This document shows positions 5,515-6,919 of a stretch of 6,919 nt of DNA, piece by piece. The stretch's first letter is position 1; each line of letters begins with the position of its first letter. Source of the DNA: Planctomycetota bacterium (GTDB lineage Bacteria > Planctomycetota > Brocadiia > SM23-32); assembly GCA_018334735.1 (NCBI GenBank), contig JAGXLK010000119.1, positions 1 to 6,919 on the forward strand, in the 5' to 3' direction. Below the pieces are notes generated by a model. That model was not told the DNA's origin. It did no database searches and worked only from the letters and a program-made list of their open reading frames with translations. Made by a program: the position numbers and the translations under genes.

Positions 5515-5891
5515 AACACAGTCAACACGACAACATAATATTCGCGGCCAGTTACACTGATAGCGAAAACATTCGGCGCGAACTGGTCGTTACTGAAAAT
5601 CTCGCGGTATTTTTCACAACGGCCACAGAACGAGCTGACACCTCCTCTGCCGATCAAATACAATGCGGGCCCCGGGAAGCAAATCGATTTTTGGGACAGG
5701 TGGGGGCTCTTGGCCTCGAAGACTGGGAAAAGCGTTACGGGAAGGGCAATAGTCTGGAACCCGGAAGCTGGATGGTGCTCTTAGAGTGGAATGGCACTCT
5801 GCGCAAATGGCAGGGTTCTGAAGAATATCCCCCAGATTGGGAAAACCTGTGCAAACTGATCGAGCGATTTTCCGGGCGTTCGTTCGATTGA
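5511..5891 (+). CDS. Small uncharacterised protein (126 aa) coupled to the PH-like membrane protein
   Basis: I do not recognise a named family. The protein is soluble and acidic in its second half, with no signal peptide or membrane helix. The N-terminal part reads like alternating strands (IIFAASYTDS, RRELVVTENLAVFFTT). The C-terminal part has the pattern GSWMVLLEWNGTLRKWQGSEEYPPDWENLCKLIERF in outline: a strand, a turn with G-S-E-x-Y-P, then a helix carrying W and hydrophobics. Small bacterial proteins of unknown function with a 'W-strand, glycine, YP, W/F helix' ending show similar spacing. The ATG overlaps the previous stop as ATGA, supporting both the start and a genuine gene. It ends ten bases from the convergent TauE-family gene. 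Confidence 0.7.
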   Translation: MKHSQHDNIIFAASYTDSENIRRELVVTENLAVFFTTATERADTSSADQIQCGPREANRFLGQVGALGLEDWEKRYGKGNSLEPGSWMVLLEWNGTLRKWQGSEEYPPDWENLCKLIERFSGRSFD

Positions 5892-5901
5892 AATGGCCCA
5901 T

Positions 5902-6708
5902 TTAACCGATAAGCAGCTTAATCCCCATAAGCAGCGTGCAAAAGTAAATAAACAACACGAACACCCTTCCGCTCAGCCGCCGGTTCAAAGCTACCCCAAT
6001 CAGCGTGCCAAGGACTACCACCGGAAACAAAGCCAGGCTCGTCAACAATGTTTTTAGGGTAAACATCCCCAGAAACCCGTACGGCACAAATTTTATCAGG
6101 TTGCCGAAAAAGAAATACGTCACGGCCGTGCCTACATATACCCTTTTGTCCAGCTTCTGAGGTAACAGAAACAGCGCGATCAAGGACCCGGCAGCATGCG
6201 CAAGTGTTGATGTAGCACCTGCGACACCTCCCACGACCCATCCCTGCCAGTTTTCTGGTTTATATGGCTCTGCACGTTCCGTGAGACGCCACTCACGAAA
6301 GTAACGCCACAGCTGGACGCCGACAAAAATCAGGCAAACTCCACCGACGATCGGATCGAGATAACCGCTCAAAGAAGCATGCTCTGTCCCGCCTTCTGCT
6401 ACTCGTTGTTTCAGCCACAAAAGAAGTCCCCATCCCAAACCGACTCCGATCACCATTCCGGGGATGAGAATTTTGAGATTGCGTACATTCCGTTCGCTGG
6501 GATAATGAATAATAGAAAAGACGTCCCCGCATATCAAAACTGGAAGCATAACCGGTAACATCGCTTCTGACCCCCCCAGAGCAACCGCCATCAACGGGAC
6601 GGCGAGTATCCCCGCTCCTGCACCAAATCCGGCTTTTGTCAATCCGACCAGCAAAGCAGCCCCCCCGACAGCAAGCCATTGCACCAGTGAAAGTTCGATT
6701 AATTCCAT
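5902..6708 (-). CDS. TauE/SafE (TSUP) family membrane permease
   Basis: The 268-residue protein is almost wholly hydrophobic, with about eight membrane segments in two halves split by a charged stretch (WRYFREWRLTERAEPYKPENWQ, about 134-155, in outline). Each half has the family's Gly-rich opening: GLTKAGFGAGAGILAVPL (22-39) in the first, and GGVAGATSTLAHAAGSLIA (160-178) in the second, followed by the lysine/asparagine segment GNLIKF. TSUP proteins move sulfite, sulfonates, sulfoacetate, thiosulfate or other organic anions, and many are uncharacterised; no neighbour indicates the substrate. The start is supported by GAGG with an adjoining GAGGT on the minus strand (complement of 6711-6719). 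It is convergent with the metG run. A hairpin with a T tract lies 22 bp upstream of the start. Confidence 0.92.
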   Translation of the reverse strand: MELIELSLVQWLAVGGAALLVGLTKAGFGAGAGILAVPLMAVALGGSEAMLPVMLPVLICGDVFSIIHYPSERNVRNLKILIPGMVIGVGLGWGLLLWLKQRVAEGGTEHASLSGYLDPIVGGVCLIFVGVQLWRYFREWRLTERAEPYKPENWQGWVVGGVAGATSTLAHAAGSLIALFLLPQKLDKRVYVGTAVTYFFFGNLIKFVPYGFLGMFTLKTLLTSLALFPVVVLGTLIGVALNRRLSGRVFVLFIYFCTLLMGIKLLIG

Positions 6709-6729
6709 ATCCTCACCTCACCCCCCATT

Positions 6730-6772
6730 AAAAATTCTGCAGGCCGAGCATTGCCAGTTGCTGAGCGCCTGC
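6730..6772 (-). terminator. Attenuator- or terminator-like hairpin just upstream of the TauE-family gene
   Basis: GCAGGC (6739-6744) and GCCTGC (6767-6772) form six GC-rich pairs, and AGCA (6747-6750) with TGCT (6759-6762) extends the stem inside. On the minus strand the stem is followed by AGAATTTTTAA (T run is the complement of 6730-6734), only 22 nt before the permease ATG. This could stop transcription entering from upstream or act as an attenuator in the permease leader. The large internal loop weakens it. Confidence 0.3.
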
Positions 6773-6792
6773 TCAAGAAAATTTCCAAACAG

Positions 6793-6848
6793 TCCAGCCC
6801 AAATTTTACGGATAATTGGAAGCCATTCTTGCCAAATCCGGGTAGGCT
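6793..6848 (+). repeat. 56-bp noncoding repeat, copy B (upstream of the TauE-family gene)
   Basis: This is the second copy of the element at 2055-2110, in the same orientation, ungapped, with 45 of 56 identical bases by hand count and an identical 18-base core at 6803-6820. It lies 85-140 bp upstream of the minus-strand permease. As at copy A, a GC hairpin preceded by TTAAAAATTC lies to its left, but here about 60 bp separate that motif from the repeat rather than a few bases. Confidence 0.7.
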
Positions 6849-6882
6849 TTTTGTTGAACACCGTTCATAACCCTTCACAGTC

Positions 6883-6918
6883 AAAAATCCTGGCCGGTGG
6901 AGCGGGCCACCAGCCAGG
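6883..6918 (-). terminator. Strong intrinsic terminator of a minus-strand gene beyond the right edge
   Basis: CCTGGC-C-GGTGG (6889-6900) pairs with CCACC-A-GCCAGG (6907-6918), giving eleven pairs with one C/A mismatch and a six-base loop. On the minus strand it is followed by ATTTTTG (T run is the complement of 6883-6887). This is a textbook rho-independent terminator for a leftward gene that must lie just outside the window, and it isolates the TauE-family gene as its own transcription unit. Confidence 0.75.
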
Positions 6919-6919
6919 G

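Noticed and set aside
5892..5903. Palindrome AAATGG-C-CCATTT between the convergent small gene and the TauE-family gene, considered as a shared terminator.
   Set aside because: As a hairpin it would have only five AT-rich pairs and no T tract, too weak for termination; it also overlaps the permease stop codon region.
6699..6884. Minus-strand open frame of 61 codons upstream of and overlapping the TauE-family start.
   Set aside because: It covers the noncoding repeat and hairpin, overlaps the permease start in another frame, has no convincing ribosome binding site, and its translation resembles no protein.

Overview
The window looks like an ordinary chromosomal stretch from a mid-GC Gram-negative-type bacterium. 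The proteins resemble those of the Planctomycetota-Verrucomicrobiota-Lentisphaerota (PVC) group or a related environmental phylum. That placement is by family resemblance only (the large toroid/beta-sandwich protein, the GLHD-type SGNH hydrolase, the form of MetRS) and is of low confidence. No transposase, integrase, phage gene, CRISPR array, rRNA or tRNA was seen.

Layout. (1) Positions 3-845, plus strand: the 3' part of a large uncharacterised protein whose reading frame is open to the left window edge. (2) Positions 882-1661, minus strand: a two-TM membrane protein with a degenerate GGDEF domain (GGVEF). It has a strong Shine-Dalgarno and, about 170 bp upstream, a near-consensus sigma-54 promoter. 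(3) Positions 1662-2154: a roughly 490 bp divergent intergenic region. It holds that sigma-54 site, a plus-strand sigma-70 promoter with an extended -10, a possible short structured and terminated RNA, a hairpin with A and T tracts on its two sides, and the first copy of a 56-bp noncoding repeat. (4) Positions 2155-5891: five closely packed plus-strand genes: metG, thpR (ATGA overlap), an SGNH hydrolase, a two-TM PH-like membrane protein, and a small unknown protein (ATGA overlap). A terminator-like hairpin at the end of the SGNH gene may split this run in two. (5) Positions 5902-6708, minus strand: a TauE/SafE-family permease convergent with the run. (6) Positions 6709-6919: noncoding, with an attenuator-like hairpin just before the permease start, the second copy of the 56-bp repeat, and a strong terminator for a minus-strand gene beyond the right edge.

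How the genes fit together. MetRS charges tRNA-Met, and ThpR acts on RNA ends (2',3'-cyclic phosphates; some relatives join tRNA halves), so their translational coupling suggests a shared tRNA/RNA role. The three following genes have no visible link to that and may simply be co-transcribed. The GGDEF-like protein has lost the metal ligands and the inhibitory site, so it is more likely a receptor, scaffold or relic than a diguanylate cyclase. I see no clearly new multi-gene system. The least explained signals are the paired 56-bp repeat, the candidate RNA before metG, and the sigma-54 control of the degenerate GGDEF gene.
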